A DNA stretch of 64,000 bases from Pseudisothecium myosuroides (lineage: Eukaryota; Streptophyta; Bryopsida; Hypnales; Lembophyllaceae). Positions 36,248-48,962 of the stretch are shown piece by piece. The stretch spans positions 22,878,001 to 22,942,000 of the forward strand of contig OX637295.1 in assembly GCA_951799445.1 (NCBI GenBank), in the 5' to 3' direction. Each line of letters begins with the position of its first letter. Positions within the stretch are counted from its first letter, which is position 1. The notes under the pieces were generated by a model. It had not been told where the DNA came from and made no database searches. It worked only from the letters and a program-made list of their open reading frames with translations. The position numbers and the translations under genes are program-made.

Positions 36248-36723
36248 ATTCTTGTGTTAATTGCTTAGTCCTTATATCATTGGTATGATATACGGAATGC
36301 AGTTGGATTAAATACAATGTTGATACAATACTACATATAATAGATATTTTGTTAAAAAGGCATATTCCATTCATTAATTTCATTTTTCCATTCATTTTCT
36401 AGAACACTATGGACAAGTAGTATAAATTTCAGACCGCTCAATCTAAAATCTAGAATTAGTATACAATTCAAGCCGCACGGTCTAAAGGTAAAAGTGTCAA
36501 GTTTGTAGAATACCGCCATTTTAACAAAATATTTGTTATGTAGGATTGCTAGGTAAGTAATTCAAGGGAAGGACTTGAACAAAGGGACTTTATTTCCTAG
36601 CAAGACTTTAAATATATGAATGATTGAGTTCTTACGAGTCCTCATCAAATCTTAATTTTGCAATTGTTTAGTAGAAACTTGCAGGCATTGCAAACGCATT
36701 GTATTAAAATGGCGAAATTCAGT

Positions 36724-36881
36724 GTCAATTTCTTTAAATTGGTGATACACCAATACTTTGATACTATTATGAACACACATTTTGAAATATAAATACATAC
36801 ATATATCTTAGATTTTAGACCTTTATGCACATATTTATTACAATTTTTGGCGTTGGAATTGTGTCGGTATAAAGAAATCAA
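36724..36881. repeat. Intergenic copy of the PLATZ-intron element family
   Basis: The left end is GTCAATTTCTTTAAATTGG. The interior TTAGATTTTAGACCTTTATG and GCACATATTT align with PLATZ intron 1 (GAATTTAGAGGTTTATGCAC). The right end is the inverse of TTGATTTCTTTATACCG. Confidence 0.55.
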
Positions 36882-38315
36882 TGTTATTATTTAATGTTAA
36901 TTTTTTGAAATTGAAGTGTGAATTTAAGCAATTTAGGCCCAAAAATTAAGTTCACACAACTCCAAAAACTAGGACAAGTATAGATTTGCATTTCAATTTT
37001 GTTTTCTACAAATAAAAATCTTTGGAATATTGCCAATTTGAAGAATTGAATTTATTATCTCCCATAGGTTCAAATATTCATTGAAGGCACAATTGGAATT
37101 TGGATCTAAGATGGAATTGAAACAAAAATAATTGTTTTTATCATATATATGATAAAGAAAAACGCACAATATGTATATGAAGAATTGAAACACCTATGCA
37201 TAGTTTTCAAAATTCTTTACAAAAAGTTCCTTCCAATTAAAATTAAATTTTTATTAAAAAGCCCAAAAAGTTGGGTAGCTTGTCCCATGATACATGTATT
37301 AAAAAAATTCATATAATTATTTTTTTAATGCTATTATTGTCTCCAAAGAAGTATCATTTCATATATATAATTACGTTTTCGGATTCTTTGTTAAAAGGAC
37401 TACATGAATTTTGTACATTAAAACAAATTGTATCCTTTGAAATTAGACTAAAATGCATTATAAGTGATTATAAACAAGGCCATATAATATGGGAGTTGCG
37501 TACCCGGGCTTTCCATCTAAAACAAAGCAGCATTTCTACAAAAAATTTGAAAATTTTGAAAATTTTACTTTGATTTCTGTGATATTTTTAGTATTACTTG
37601 ATAATCAAGTTGATAACCTCCATTTTGGACTTAAAGGTGCAAAATATTTTCTTTTAGGCACTGATTGAGTTAAAAATTATATTTTCAAATATTTGATATG
37701 ATTTTCTTTCATCCAAAAAATTTTCAAAAAATCACAACAAAAATTGAGACCGTTGGAGCCTACCCAAAATCCATTTTGTCCTCTGAGGAGACAATGGGGC
37801 TTTAGGGCTTAAGACTAGACTAGGAACTATAGATTTATGATTCATAAGACACACTTTGAAAAGTGCCCGGCAAAGCTGTTGAATTCCATCAATTTCACAA
37901 AATTAGTAAAACTAGGAAATGATTTTTATTTTTATTTTTATTTTTATAAAGTGCCAAAGTGACAATATAAAATGTTATAGTGGCGCTTCAAATTTCAACA
38001 TTCATTCAAATAGTGGATAGAAAATATCACATTAGCACATGTCACATATCTATAATTCTATTTTCATCCACAATCTGGCAATTTCAACCCATATATTTTA
38101 AAATGTGAAGTGTTTTGGCAATAAGCTTTACTATTTGTCGCCATTTCTTATTCAAATTATTTTTAGCCTATTATTTTCTTTTTGGTGCAATCGAACACTA
38201 TTTTGCCCAATGAAAGCCCTACTAGTACCCAAAAATTTAACAAAACTGACTTTCAAGACTACTTTAATTATGAGTCCCAAAATCCCCTACTTTTGAGGCT
38301 TGATTGGATAAGGAC
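36882..38315. other. Upstream repeat DNA of SKP1-like copy C with a TTAA-family end
   Basis: A truncated TTAA-family element ends at 37,812 (TTTGTCCTCTGAGGAGACAA...TTTAGGGCTTAA). From about 37,920 the sequence is the extended 5' flank shared by copies C, D and E (TAAAATGTTATAGTGGCG). No gene is seen. Confidence 0.45.
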
Positions 38316-38328
38316 TATATACTATAAA
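38316..38328 (+). promoter_or_regulatory. TATA-like elements of SKP1-like copy C
   Basis: TATATACTATAAA, 138-150 nt before the start codon, in the conserved 5' block. Confidence 0.45.
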
Positions 38329-38465
38329 GCCACTTGGGACTTCCAATTAGTAATCGCAGTTTTGAGGAGTCACTGTCTCTTTCCTACCATCAGAGAGAGT
38401 TGTTAGTTCCTGAGCTAGAAAATACTGTACTTTGTCATTTTGAGATCGAGAGTCTTGAGTTGAAC

Positions 38466-39677
38466 ATGGCTGAGCAGCGCCTTGTGAAGTTAAGTAGTGC
38501 TAGTGGGGAGATCTTTGAGGTCAATGAAGTTGTAGCATTGCAGTCCCAGTTTGTGAAGAATGTGATGGAGGATGTGGGCGTTGATAGCCCCATTCCATTG
38601 GCAAATGTATCGAGCCACATTTTGGAACAAGTGCTCGATTACTGCAAGTGTTATATAGAGAATGAGCAGATGAACAATGAGGACTTGAAGGACTGGCCCA
38701 TCCATGTGAAATTTCTAAAGGTTGACTTGGGTAATCTCTACGACTTGATCATGGTATGTATTGAGTTTTGGAGCTACTAGCTTGTATTGTAGTGTACACC
38801 TATGGTTTGGAGGAACTCTTTAGAATTTCTTGTTCACATGTTCTTGATCACCTTCTTTGATATTATTTGTATTGATATACTTTAGAGGAGATTGTTCTTG
38901 TGCATGAATCTATTCTAATTGCTACACTATAAGTTCTTGTTTCTAGTTAACAACACATATTTCTATATTAGTTTCTTCTTTAAATGCACAACTATTTTGT
39001 AACTAGATCAAGATTATGTGCTTTACAAAGACTCACCTTGAATTTTCTATCTACATTTTCTATTTATGAACCTTGTGGGCTTAGAGCAATGATCATGGAA
39101 ATAAAAGAGAAATTGTGTGTGTGATGACTAGGCGGCCGACTACATGCATATTGAGACCTTGCTTCATGTGATCTATCATATTCTAGCAAGGATGATTGCC
39201 AAGAAGACATTTGAGGAAATTCGATACATATTCAACTTCAAGAATGATTTTGCAAGAAGACTGGGACGTTTAATTGGAAATGAGAGCCAAGTTCTAGCTT
39301 CATTTATAGAATCATTGCCACTAGAGCTTCAACTCAAGATGAAGATTGAAGTGGTCCAAAGATTTTACCATGGAGAATGGAGCTCTTGGCGGTATGATGT
39401 GGATGCCCAAACACTACATGTGGAGCTTGCCAATCTATATGATGCTCTTAATATGCATCAACAAATTGCCATCATTCTTTTGCATATAGATATCGGTTTG
39501 GTCAACACTCTTGTGTTGCAAACATGTTGCGTGAAGTCCCTTTCTCCTCAACAAAGTGGAGGGGCACGCATAGAGTGGGTAGACCAAATAGATATGGACC
39601 TAGTCAAGGACTTGATGGATGGCATAGATCACTTGAAGATTGATAACTTGATTTTCGATAAAGAAACCATCTTCTAG
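38466..39677 (+). CDS. SKP1-like protein C with C-terminal extension (long-loop type)
   Basis: Exons 38466-38753 and 39132-39677 (intron 378 nt, phase 0) give 277 residues. The long-loop subtype keeps a fuller SKP1 middle region: CKCYIENEQMNNEDLKDWPI then KFLKVDLGNLYDLIM, much like the DEDLKxWD..F+KVD segment of canonical SKP1. Exon 2 has ADYMHIETLLHV, TFEEIRYIFNFKNDF (122-136) and the extension including SLSPQQSGGARIEWVDQIDM. Its N-terminus, MAEQRLVKLSSASGEIFEVN, is typical. The gene is intact and closely paired with copy E about 10.5 kb downstream, together with several kilobases of flanking DNA on each side. Role inferred from the family: adaptor in SCF ubiquitin ligases; the extension's function is unknown. 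Confidence 0.85.
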
Positions 39678-42155
39678 CTTGACCGCATTTATTACAGTAG
39701 TCTCATGGGCATGATTAAAATAACTATATCATTTACACAATCATCCAAGTCTTCCAATAAGTCATGTCTACATCTTTAAGAGAATTGCATGTCTCCAATG
39801 TATTCTCAAATATAGTCCAATAATAGCTAGTATGACTCAAAAAATTTCAATTTAAACAACACAATATTTGGACTACCATACATGTCACCAACTTGTGCAA
39901 TAAACTTTTCAAGTTCTTTATCTACAATATATGTTCCTTTGTTGCATATTTGTTTTTATTAAGGTATGTATATCCATTGTGATCTTATGGACTCTCAACC
40001 CAATTGCATTTATGGGTGATTGCAAGAAAAAACTAATACAAATTTGTTGTGTTTTTATAGGCCTCGTGTTTATTTTTCTAGAATACTTTGAAATTAGAAA
40101 AATAAATTTTTTTAAGATTTAAAAAATATGACCAATGTATGCAGTCCTCTTTAAAGAGATTGTGTCCTAGAAAGATAAAGCATAGAAAAAAATTTCAATT
40201 AGGAGAACTAAAAAAATGCAAAATCTCAAGAAAATAGATACTTTGATGTTTTAATTTGTAAAAAATAGGAAAAATATATATTTTTTCAATAAAAAATGTC
40301 CATTTGTAATAATTCTATGGAGATGGTCATTCACCAAAAGAGCCATCAAAATAATATTTTACATGTTTTGAAATGTAAGCAAAAAGAAGACCATTTTGTA
40401 AACTTCTATACAACATACAATTAATTCTTTTTAGAATTCCTTTCAATCAAGAGCTATTGTTGGATAAATAGAACATTTTTGAAAGATGAAAAAAATTTAG
40501 AAAATGTGTATAATAGTCATGAGTCCATTACCTACGAATCTTGAGTCATTTAAAGCCATAATGCAAAAGTTATCGCCTAAAAACAATTAGCATGCAATGT
40601 GTGACAAAAAAAAAGCACAAGTGTTTCTTGCATTTACACGCCTACCTATATTTGTTTAACATTTCAATCTTTGAAATGTTGAACATGTATAAATGGAGAC
40701 ACAATTGGGTTGAGGCCTTGTAATGGGTATGCATACCTTAATTCATATATTGCACAATCTCATTTGGGCTCAATTGGCAATCATGAGGCTCAATGAGTCT
40801 AGATTTTTTCTATGTCAAGAGCTAACATTTATAGCAAGAAAGGTCAACAACAATGTTCAAACATGAGGGGTCACAAATTAATTACAACATTGTAAAGCTA
40901 CATTTACAATCAATTTAAAATTCATATTCACACATAGCGTAAACAAAAGAGTACAAAGCCACTTTGCAATTTAACAATTTGAATGGCATTTGTAATACCA
41001 ACATTGTAGTTTTGGAATGGAGCATGTACCTTAATTCTAGTAGGACGTTGAAGCCCAAAAGTGATCGATGGATAACTTTCAAGATTATTGTAGAAATGAA
41101 AGATGCAACTTTTGGTTTAAAAATTGAATTATTTTCAACTTAGTACCTTGCATTGGTAATAGGTCTCATGACTCCTGTCCTTTCAACATTAACCTTGAAA
41201 GCGCGAGACCTATCACCAAGGTATATTGTCAAAAATGATATGATTTATGGATTCATTTTTGTAGTGATCTAGAAAGTCATCTTGATTGACCACTTACGGC
41301 CTCAATGTTCTTGCAAGGTTAAAAAATATCTCATCACTTCTACATACAATCTTGAAGCAATGTTGCACAAACCCTTATATCTTTGGATTCATTACCATTA
41401 TGGACTAAGTCATAGTCGAAGCAAGAAAGTAAGAATTGCACTTGTTTCCGTGGTCCAGGCTTTGTAAATCTGATTTTAGATGCAAAAATCTACATAAAGA
41501 CTTCATTATTACCGAGTTTTGTAGAATTAGACTAATAAGTTGATGCCAGAGTAAAGAGGTTTATAACATTCTAGACCCATGTTGACCGCCCACACTTTTC
41601 ACTACAATTAGCAATGACTAAAACTATCCAAAATTGTGACCTAGTACTAATTCTTTCAACTAATTGACAAGAATTGAATTGTATTGAATAATAAATTGAG
41701 GTCCATTTAACAAATGTGAACTATACTCACGTCTTCAAGAGACGCTTGAAGATAAGGTTCCCTTACATCAACCCTTAAATTTTTATTAAAGTGCCAAAAT
41801 GGCAACATAAAATGTTATATTGGCACTCCAAATTTCAACATTCATCCACATAGTGGATAGAGAATATCACATTAGCACATTTCACATATCCATAATTCTA
41901 TTTTCATTCACAATCTGTCAATTTCAACCCAAACTTTTCTTTAATTTCAAGTCTTTTAGCAAAAAGCTTAACAATTTGTTGCCATTTTTTAGACCAATTA
42001 TTTATAGCCAATTATTTTTTTTTGTTGCAATCTGACACTATTTTGCCCTAAAAAAAACCTTGCTAGTACCCAAAAATTTAACAAAATTGACTTTCGAGAC
42101 TACTTTAATTATGAATCCCAGAAAACCTACTTTCGAGGCTTAATTGAATCAGGAC
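39678..42155. other. Shared downstream repeat of copy C and 5' flank of copy D
   Basis: 39,678-41,530 is collinear with 50,175-52,950 after copy E, and about 40,500-41,720 recurs inverted at 62,690-63,690. A TIR-type segment with GGGTGATTGCAAG-like ends covers about 40,014-40,638. The site at 40,903-40,906 is the empty counterpart of element H, and GTCT at 41,163-41,166 that of the 52,249 element. Confidence 0.55.
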
Positions 42156-42161
42156 TATATA
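42156..42161 (+). promoter_or_regulatory. TATA-like element of SKP1-like copy D
   Basis: TATATA in GAATCAGGACTATATACTAT, a context identical in type to copy C rather than copies A and B. Confidence 0.4.
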
Positions 42162-42293
42162 CTATATAGCCACTTGGGACTTTTGATCTGTAGTCACAAT
42201 TTCGAGGAATCACTGTCTCTCCCCTGCCAGTTAGTTCCCGAGCTAGAGAATACTGTACTTTGTCATTTTGAGATCGAGAGCCTTAAGTTGAAT

Positions 42294-43445
42294 ATGGTTG
42301 CACAGCGCCTTGTGAAGTTGAGTAGCGCCAGTGGTGAGATCTTTGAGGTCGATGAGGTTGTGGCATTGCAGTCCCAGTTTGTGAGGAACATGATGGAAAA
42401 TGTGGGTGTTGATAGCCCCATTCCACTGCCAAATTTGTCAAGCCACATTTTGGGATAGGTGCTTCGTTGCTGCAAGTGTTGTGTCCAAAAGGGTGCCAAA
42501 TTGGTGAAGGTCGATATGGAGAATCTCTATGACTTGATTATGGTATGGATTGAGTTTTCAAATTGCAACTCCTAGCTTGTGAACATTGAAGCATGAACTT
42601 TGGGTTTGGAGGAGCTCCTCAAAATTTTCTTATTCGCATGTTCTCATTCACCTTCTTTGATATTTTTTGTGTTGACATCCTTTAGGTGAGATTGCTCTTG
42701 CGCATGAATGTAATTGCTACACTTTGAGTTCTTGTTTCTAGTTGATAGCACGTAAAACTACTTCTAAATCACGTTCTTCTTTGCATGCACAACCATTTTG
42801 TAATTGGCTTAGATGGTGTGATTTACAAAGACTCACCTTGAGTTTTCCATCTACCTTTCCTATTTATGAACCTTGTGGGCTTAGAGCAATGGTCATGGTC
42901 ATTAAAAAGAAAATGTGTTTATGATGACTAGGCGGCCGACTACATGCATATTGAGACCTTGCTTCATGTACTCTATCAAAACGTAGCAATGATGATTGCC
43001 AAGAAGACATTTGAAAGAAATTTGACAAATATTCAACTCCACCAATGACTTGGCAAGAGGAGAGGGACGTTCCGTTAGAAAGGAGAGCCAAATTCTAGCT
43101 TCCCTTGTGGAGTCCTTGCCAACAGAGCTTCAACTCAAGATGAAGATTGTAGTGGTCCAAAGATTCCACCATGGAGAATGGAGCCCTTGGCGGTATGACG
43201 TGGATGCTCAAATGCTCTATGTGGAGCTCGCCAACCTTTATGATCCCTGCAATATGCATCAACAAATTGCCATCATTCTCTTGCATGTAGACATGGATTT
43301 GGTCAACACTCTTGTATTGCAAACATGTGGCATGCTCGACCCAACGGATATGGACGTATTCAAGGACTTGATGGATGGCATAGATCTCCGTATGAAGGCG
43401 TTGAAGATGGAGGACGTGATTTTTGATGACGAAACCATGGACTAG
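42294..43445 (+). pseudogene. SKP1-like copy D, nonsense and frameshift mutations
   Basis: Exon positions would be 42294-42542 and 42932-43445. In exon 1 the codon CAG of GQVLxCCKC is TAG at 42,456-42,458. In exon 2, TTTGAAGAAATTCGAC has become TTTGAAAGAAATTTGAC near 43,015, a one-base insertion that shifts the frame inside the TFEEIR motif. Splice sites are still GT-AG. The 5' flank and leader resemble copies C and E. The later part of exon 1, the intron, exon 2 (GMLDPTDMDVFKDLMDGIDL) and the 3' flank match copy B, so it is a mosaic. A product of about 54 residues would lack the F-box-binding helices. Downstream ATGs leave an open 131-residue tail (43,050-43,445), but nothing suggests it is expressed. 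Confidence 0.85.
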
Positions 43446-43919
43446 CTTGACATTCATTATAGTAGTCTCTTTGGGCGTAAAATAGTAATTTATCATTTAA
43501 ATAATCATCCGAATCTTTCAACAAGTCATGTCTACATCTTTAAGAAAATGGCATCGGTTGACAATGTATTCTCAAGTATGGGCTAGCCGTAGCTAATATG
43601 ACATAGAAAATTTCATCTATGTTAAGAATACAATATTTGGAATACATTTATGTCAACTATGTATGAACACAATATTGATATTGCCATGTGTGTCACAAAC
43701 TAGTCCAATATACTTTTCATGTTCTTTATCTATGGTGTATTAGTGTTTCCTTGTATCTATTTTGCACTATGTTATATATGCATATTACCAATTGTGGACT
43801 TTCCACCCAATTGCGTTGCTAAATGAAACACCTATTGATTTGGTTGTGGTTTCATAGCATTGATGGTCATTTCCCTACAAAACTTTAAAACTAAAAAAAA
43901 TTCTCCTAAATTTCAAATT
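43446..43919. other. 3' flank of copy D
   Basis: Non-coding sequence shared with 29,125-29,470. It runs into the chimeric remnant without a clear boundary motif. Confidence 0.4.
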
Positions 43920-44171
43920 GTAACAAAGAAGTACAAAGAAAAACAAGTGAAAGCCAAAAGTGGAGGCCAAACGCAAAGTGAGGCACATTTAGCAACAAGT
44001 TTATGGAAGACCTAATTCTACCATTTCTCGTTGAAGCCTTTGTGAAAATAAGAGTGGTTAGATGCATAGAGTGGGTAGACCAAACAGATTTGGATCCATT
44101 TGAGGACTTGATGGATGGTATAGATATGTTGAAGATTAAGCACTTGATTTTCGATAAAGAAACCATTTACT
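43920..44171 (+). pseudogene. Chimeric remnant: ankyrin-like gene piece joined to SKP1-like tail
   Basis: 43,926-44,036 matches 12,038-12,150 of the ankyrin-like gene (AGAAGTACA, GCCAAAAGTGGA, TTTATGGAAGACC). About 30 bases later the sequence turns into the last part of an SKP1-like exon 2 (ATAGAGTGGGTAGACCAAAC), encoding RIEWVDQTDLDPFEDLMDGI...DKETIY and a stop at about 44,171. Both parts lie in the sense direction of their parents. There is no start, no POZ domain and the ankyrin-gene part is frame-broken. The following DNA matches the flank of copy A. Confidence 0.75.
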
Positions 44172-46950
44172 AGCTTGACACTCAATTTTTTTCTTCAGAA
44201 ATTCATGATAATTGCAAATTTTTCTAATTAGGTTGAAATTTTACAACATATAGAAAACATGTGATTTCATCTTTCAAAATCAAATATAAATATTTTCAAT
44301 TATGTATAGTTAGATAATGGCAGCAAACTTACTACAAGACAATGAGGCTTGATCTCACTGGTCATTGGCATGTCCATATAGAGTTGAAAGGATGCTAAGG
44401 CTCCAAAGTGTCTCATGGATGACCTTTTTCTTGATTGTGGAAACAAAGAATGCACCTATTTGTTCAATATTTGGAACATTTTGGTAACTATCTTGGTCAT
44501 GGGAGGTTGCATCCTTCAAAGTTTAAGGCCTAATTACAACATTGGAAAGTTGCATTCACAACTAGATATTTGCATTTGAAAAACTTTTGGAATATTGCCA
44601 ATTTGAAGAATTGAGTTTATTAATTCTTAAAGGACCAAAGGTTCATTTGAAAAGTATTAGAATTCGGGTACCTGATGAAGTGAAAAATGAATGGATGTTT
44701 TACAAAAGATGTTAGTAGAGATCCAATCCCTTAGTGGGAATGTAAAACAATTATGGAGTAAAAGTTGTACTATCCAAATAATTCCAGGTAGTTTGCAAAG
44801 TTTTGACAATTTGGTCATCTTTTGCAAAATTCTTCATCTAACATTATATAATATGCAATTTTTTTTCTTGAAACTACTTTTATAGCAAAAAATTCCATTC
44901 CTAGAAGAGAAAACTTGAGGCTCTACCATCTTGTTATCAACAAGTTTGGAAAAAAACATTTATATCTAACTACAAACACTATTATTTTGAAATTTGCATT
45001 TTCAAGTAATCTAAATTAAGTGGATATTGAATCTAGTTGCCTTATTTGAAACTTAATTTGTTTTAATTAAGTCAAATTTAGTCCAGTTAAGCTAAATTCT
45101 ATAGCTTCATTGGGTTAATTTTGACTTAATTGAAACAATTGTAAAATAAACACTGTTTGTAACGTTAAAAACTGTAGATACAATTTCTTGCCCCTACAAT
45201 AATTTCATACTTGGGGACAATTTTCAAAGCTAGAATTAAGGATGCTTCAAGGAAATTCCTGCATCTTCCGTGGCCTGAACAAAACTTTAGAACTTGGAAT
45301 TACGTTTTTGACCAAGGTAGATAAACCAATTGTTGTAGTGTACAAGCATAGAAATTTAACAAAGTGTTCTTTGCAATAAAAGACCAATCAGAGAAAAGTA
45401 CAACGTACTATGGTGGGTCATTGCAAGAAACATCGGTACTAGAAATTTGTCACTAAGGGAGTGCTAAAGCTTTTTTTGCGGTAACTTTTGAAGCATGATT
45501 CACATGAAGTTGAAATTTTTATTGGAGATGTTTGTCTTGAGTGTAATCATACCTTATATTTTTTAGAAATTAAAAAATTCATTTTATATTTAAAAATAGA
45601 TTAAATTAATGCATCACAAATGGATTTTAAAGAATTTTAGTACTATGGAGTCCCTTTTATGTCATGTTCTCTACGTACATGCAAATAGGGCTCCATTGTT
45701 TTGAACATTGAAAATGGTTTCAAGATCATTCTTTTGGTAAAATCTCTTCACCATGAAGTCTTCCCAAATGGACAATTTTTAGTTTTTTTGAAAATTATTT
45801 AGCCTATTTTTTACAAATTGAAACGTCAAAGTATGTATTTTCTTGCAAATCAACACTTTCCTAGTTTACCTACTTAGAGTTTTTTTTAATTTTTTTCCTA
45901 CGTTTTCCTTACAAGTGTATACATTGTTCATATTTTTAATATTTTAAAAAAATGTTTTTCTAATTCTATAGTACCCTAAAAAAAAGGCTGAAAACGGCCA
46001 AAGTAGAAAAAAAAAACTCATTCTTGCAACAATACTGATACACAATAATTGGACAAAGTTGAGAAGAAACTTGAAATTGATAGTCCAAGAGGTAATTCTA
46101 ATAGGGTACATGTATTCTCATATTTACACAAGAAGAGACAAATCAAATTAAAGAGCCTCTTAAAACGCTCATTTTATTATCCATTTTAATTTTCCTCACA
46201 AAAATGATGAATGTCGAAGGTTTCCCAAATGATTTTACCCTAGGAATGGAGGGTAAAAACAACAAAATAGAATTGAAGATACATTCAATTCTCAATGATG
46301 GATAAATTCAAATCATTAGTTGAATTCATTAATTGTTCATTTAGATGCCTCAGTTGTCAGTCACACCCGAAAACACTACTTTTTGCAATTGAGTCTATTT
46401 ACTATTATTAGACTCGTCAAATTTTCATATGTTCTTGTTGTCAAGTGAAAGAGGTTCCAACACAGTAGACAACATGGCATTTAGATATTGTATGCAAAAG
46501 TTATTAAGGAACAAAGTTTGGTTCTAAAAGCGTTTCTTCCACATGGGTACAAAACTGATTTTGGAGATGTACACATAGTAAAGATGGCGTTTTAAGATCA
46601 GTGGCACATTTGGGTATAACTACCTTATTAGATGGATCCATTGAGTTATTTAACAAGTCAATCATATGAAGCCTCTCTTGCATCATGTAGCAAGCCAGAC
46701 CTCATTTATCACATGAACACGATTAATTTGCAAGTCACTATTTACACCCAAGGCTTGCCGCACTCAATTTTAGATAATAGATGTGCTATACTATTGATGT
46801 GGAAAGTATCTGGAGCAAGAAAAAAATTTGCAACTCAATTCTAGTGGCTTATTGCTCCTCAATTCACCCTTACAAAAAGGTTTGTGGAATTGCTCTCACG
46901 TATGGAAGCTCACACCAAAGTACTAATTAGTAGTTGTATTACATTGGCAT
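44172..46950. other. AT-rich repeat DNA without genes
   Basis: 44,160-44,995 repeats the region after copy A. About 45,413-46,035 has degenerate GGGTCATTGCAAGAAACAT ends of the 19,932 family. The remainder is unassigned; frames at 46,504-46,844 show no recognisable protein. Confidence 0.45.
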
Positions 46951-48819
46951 CAGGGCTTTGCCTTTTTGTTTGTATATGAAATTTGCAAGCTTATGGATTG
47001 TGAGATTCGCCCTTGTTTAGTCTTGTGCTAATTATTTAGTCCTTATATCATTGGTATGATATATGGAATGCAGCTGGATTAAATACAATGTTGATACGGT
47101 ACTACATATAACAAATATTTTGTTAAAAAGGCGTATTCCATAAACCATTTTTCCATTCATTTTCTAAGACACTAAAGATAGGTATAGATTTCAAACCGCA
47201 CAATCTAAAATCTAGGATTAATATACAATTCAAGCTGCATAGTCTAAACATAAAAGTACCAAGTTTGTAAAATACTGCCATTTTAACAACATATGTGTTA
47301 TATAAGATTGCTGGATAAATAGTTCAAGGACTTGAACAAAGGGACTTTAATTTCTAGCAAGACTTAGGTATATGAATGATTGAATTCTTACTCCTCATCA
47401 AGTCTTCATCTTACAATTGATTGATGGTCATTGAGTCATTAAGTGTCAATTTCTTTAAATTGTTGATACACCAATACTTTGACTGACTATTACAAACGCA
47501 TATTTTGAAATATCTTAGATTTTAGACCTTCATGCACATATAAATTACAACTTTTGGCATTGGAATTGTGCACATGGAATTGTGTTGCTCCAATGAAATC
47601 AATGTTATTATTTAATGTTAATTTTCTGAAATTGAAGTATGAATTGAAGCAATTTTGGCCCCAAAAATTAAATTCACACAACTCCCAAAACTTAAACAAG
47701 TATAGATTTGCATTTCAATTGACATTTTCTACAAGGAAAAATCTGTGGAATATTGCCAATTTGAAGAATTGAATTTATTAACTCCTACAGGACCAAATGT
47801 TCATTGAAGGCACAATTGGAATTTGGGTCTAAGACAGAATTGAAACAAAATAATTCCAACAACAAGATTGTTCTAGCAAGTGAACTAGACCCTCATAAAC
47901 AATTTTCTTTTAATTATGTAAAAATTGAACTCAAAAAGGAATCCTATAAATTATTTTTCAAAATGATCGGCTTAGATTAGCTAAAAAATAAGATTATTCT
48001 TAATTTTCTCATTACTAGTCTACTGATAGAATGAATCCAAAATCTTTCCATGTAGAACAAAGCATTTTCTACGAAAATTTTATTTTGACTTTTTGTGATT
48101 TTTTTGGTATTGCTTGACAAATCCCATTTTGGACTGAGGGGTGCAAAATATTTTCTTTTAGGCACCAATTGAACTAAGAATTATATTTCCAAAAATTTGA
48201 TGTGATTTTCTAACATTCCAAATTTTTTTAGAAAATCACAATGAAAATTGAGATTTGGGAGCCTACCCAAAACCCACCATTTTGTCCTCTGAGGTGACAA
48301 TGGGACTTTAGGGGTTAAGACTAGACTAGTAACTATAGATTTACAATTCACAAGGCACACCCTGGAAAATGCCAAAGTTGTTGAATTCCAGCAATTTCAC
48401 GAAATTAGTAATATTCGTAACCATTTTTTTATTTTTTTATTTTATAAAAGTGCCAAAATGGCAATATAAAATGTTATAGTGGCGGTCCAAATTTCAACAT
48501 TCATCCACATAGTGGATAGAAAATATCACATTAGCACATATCACATATTTATAATTCTATTTTCATCCACAATCTGACAATTTCATCCCATATTTTTTTT
48601 TAAATTTGAAGTCTTTTAGCAAAAAGCTTTACGATTTGTTGCCATTTTTTTGGCAAATTATTTTAGCTCAACTTTTTTATTTTTTGAGTGCAATCTGTCA
48701 CTACTTCACCCAAAGAAAAGCCCTGCTAGTACCTAAAAATTTAACAAAATTGACTTTCGAGACTACTTTAATTATAAGCCCCAAAATCCCCTACTTTCGA
48801 GGCTTGGTTGAATCAGGCC
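46951..48819. other. Upstream repeat DNA of SKP1-like copy E
   Basis: It is collinear with 35,980-38,310. It includes a truncated TTAA-family element ending in GGACTTTAGGGG|TTAA at 48,315-48,318, and from 48,440 the extended 5' flank shared with copies C and D. Confidence 0.5.
47445..47602. repeat. Intergenic copy of the PLATZ-intron element family
   Basis: Starts GTCAATTTCTTTAAATTG and ends at the inverse of TTGATTTCATTGGAGCAAC. Paralogous to 36,724-36,881. Confidence 0.5.
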
Positions 48820-48826
48820 TATATAA
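48820..48826 (+). promoter_or_regulatory. TATA box of SKP1-like copy E
   Basis: TATATAA, 143 nt before the start codon; the best TATA match among the five copies. Confidence 0.5.
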
Positions 48827-48962
48827 CCACCCGAGCCGTTTCTGACCAGTCACAGCTTCGAGAGGTCACATGTTGTCTCCTGCCATGAGAGAGAGAGCTC
48901 TTAGTTCCTTAACTAGAGCTGAGTACTCCGTCATTTTGAGATTGAAAGCCTTTGAATTGAAC

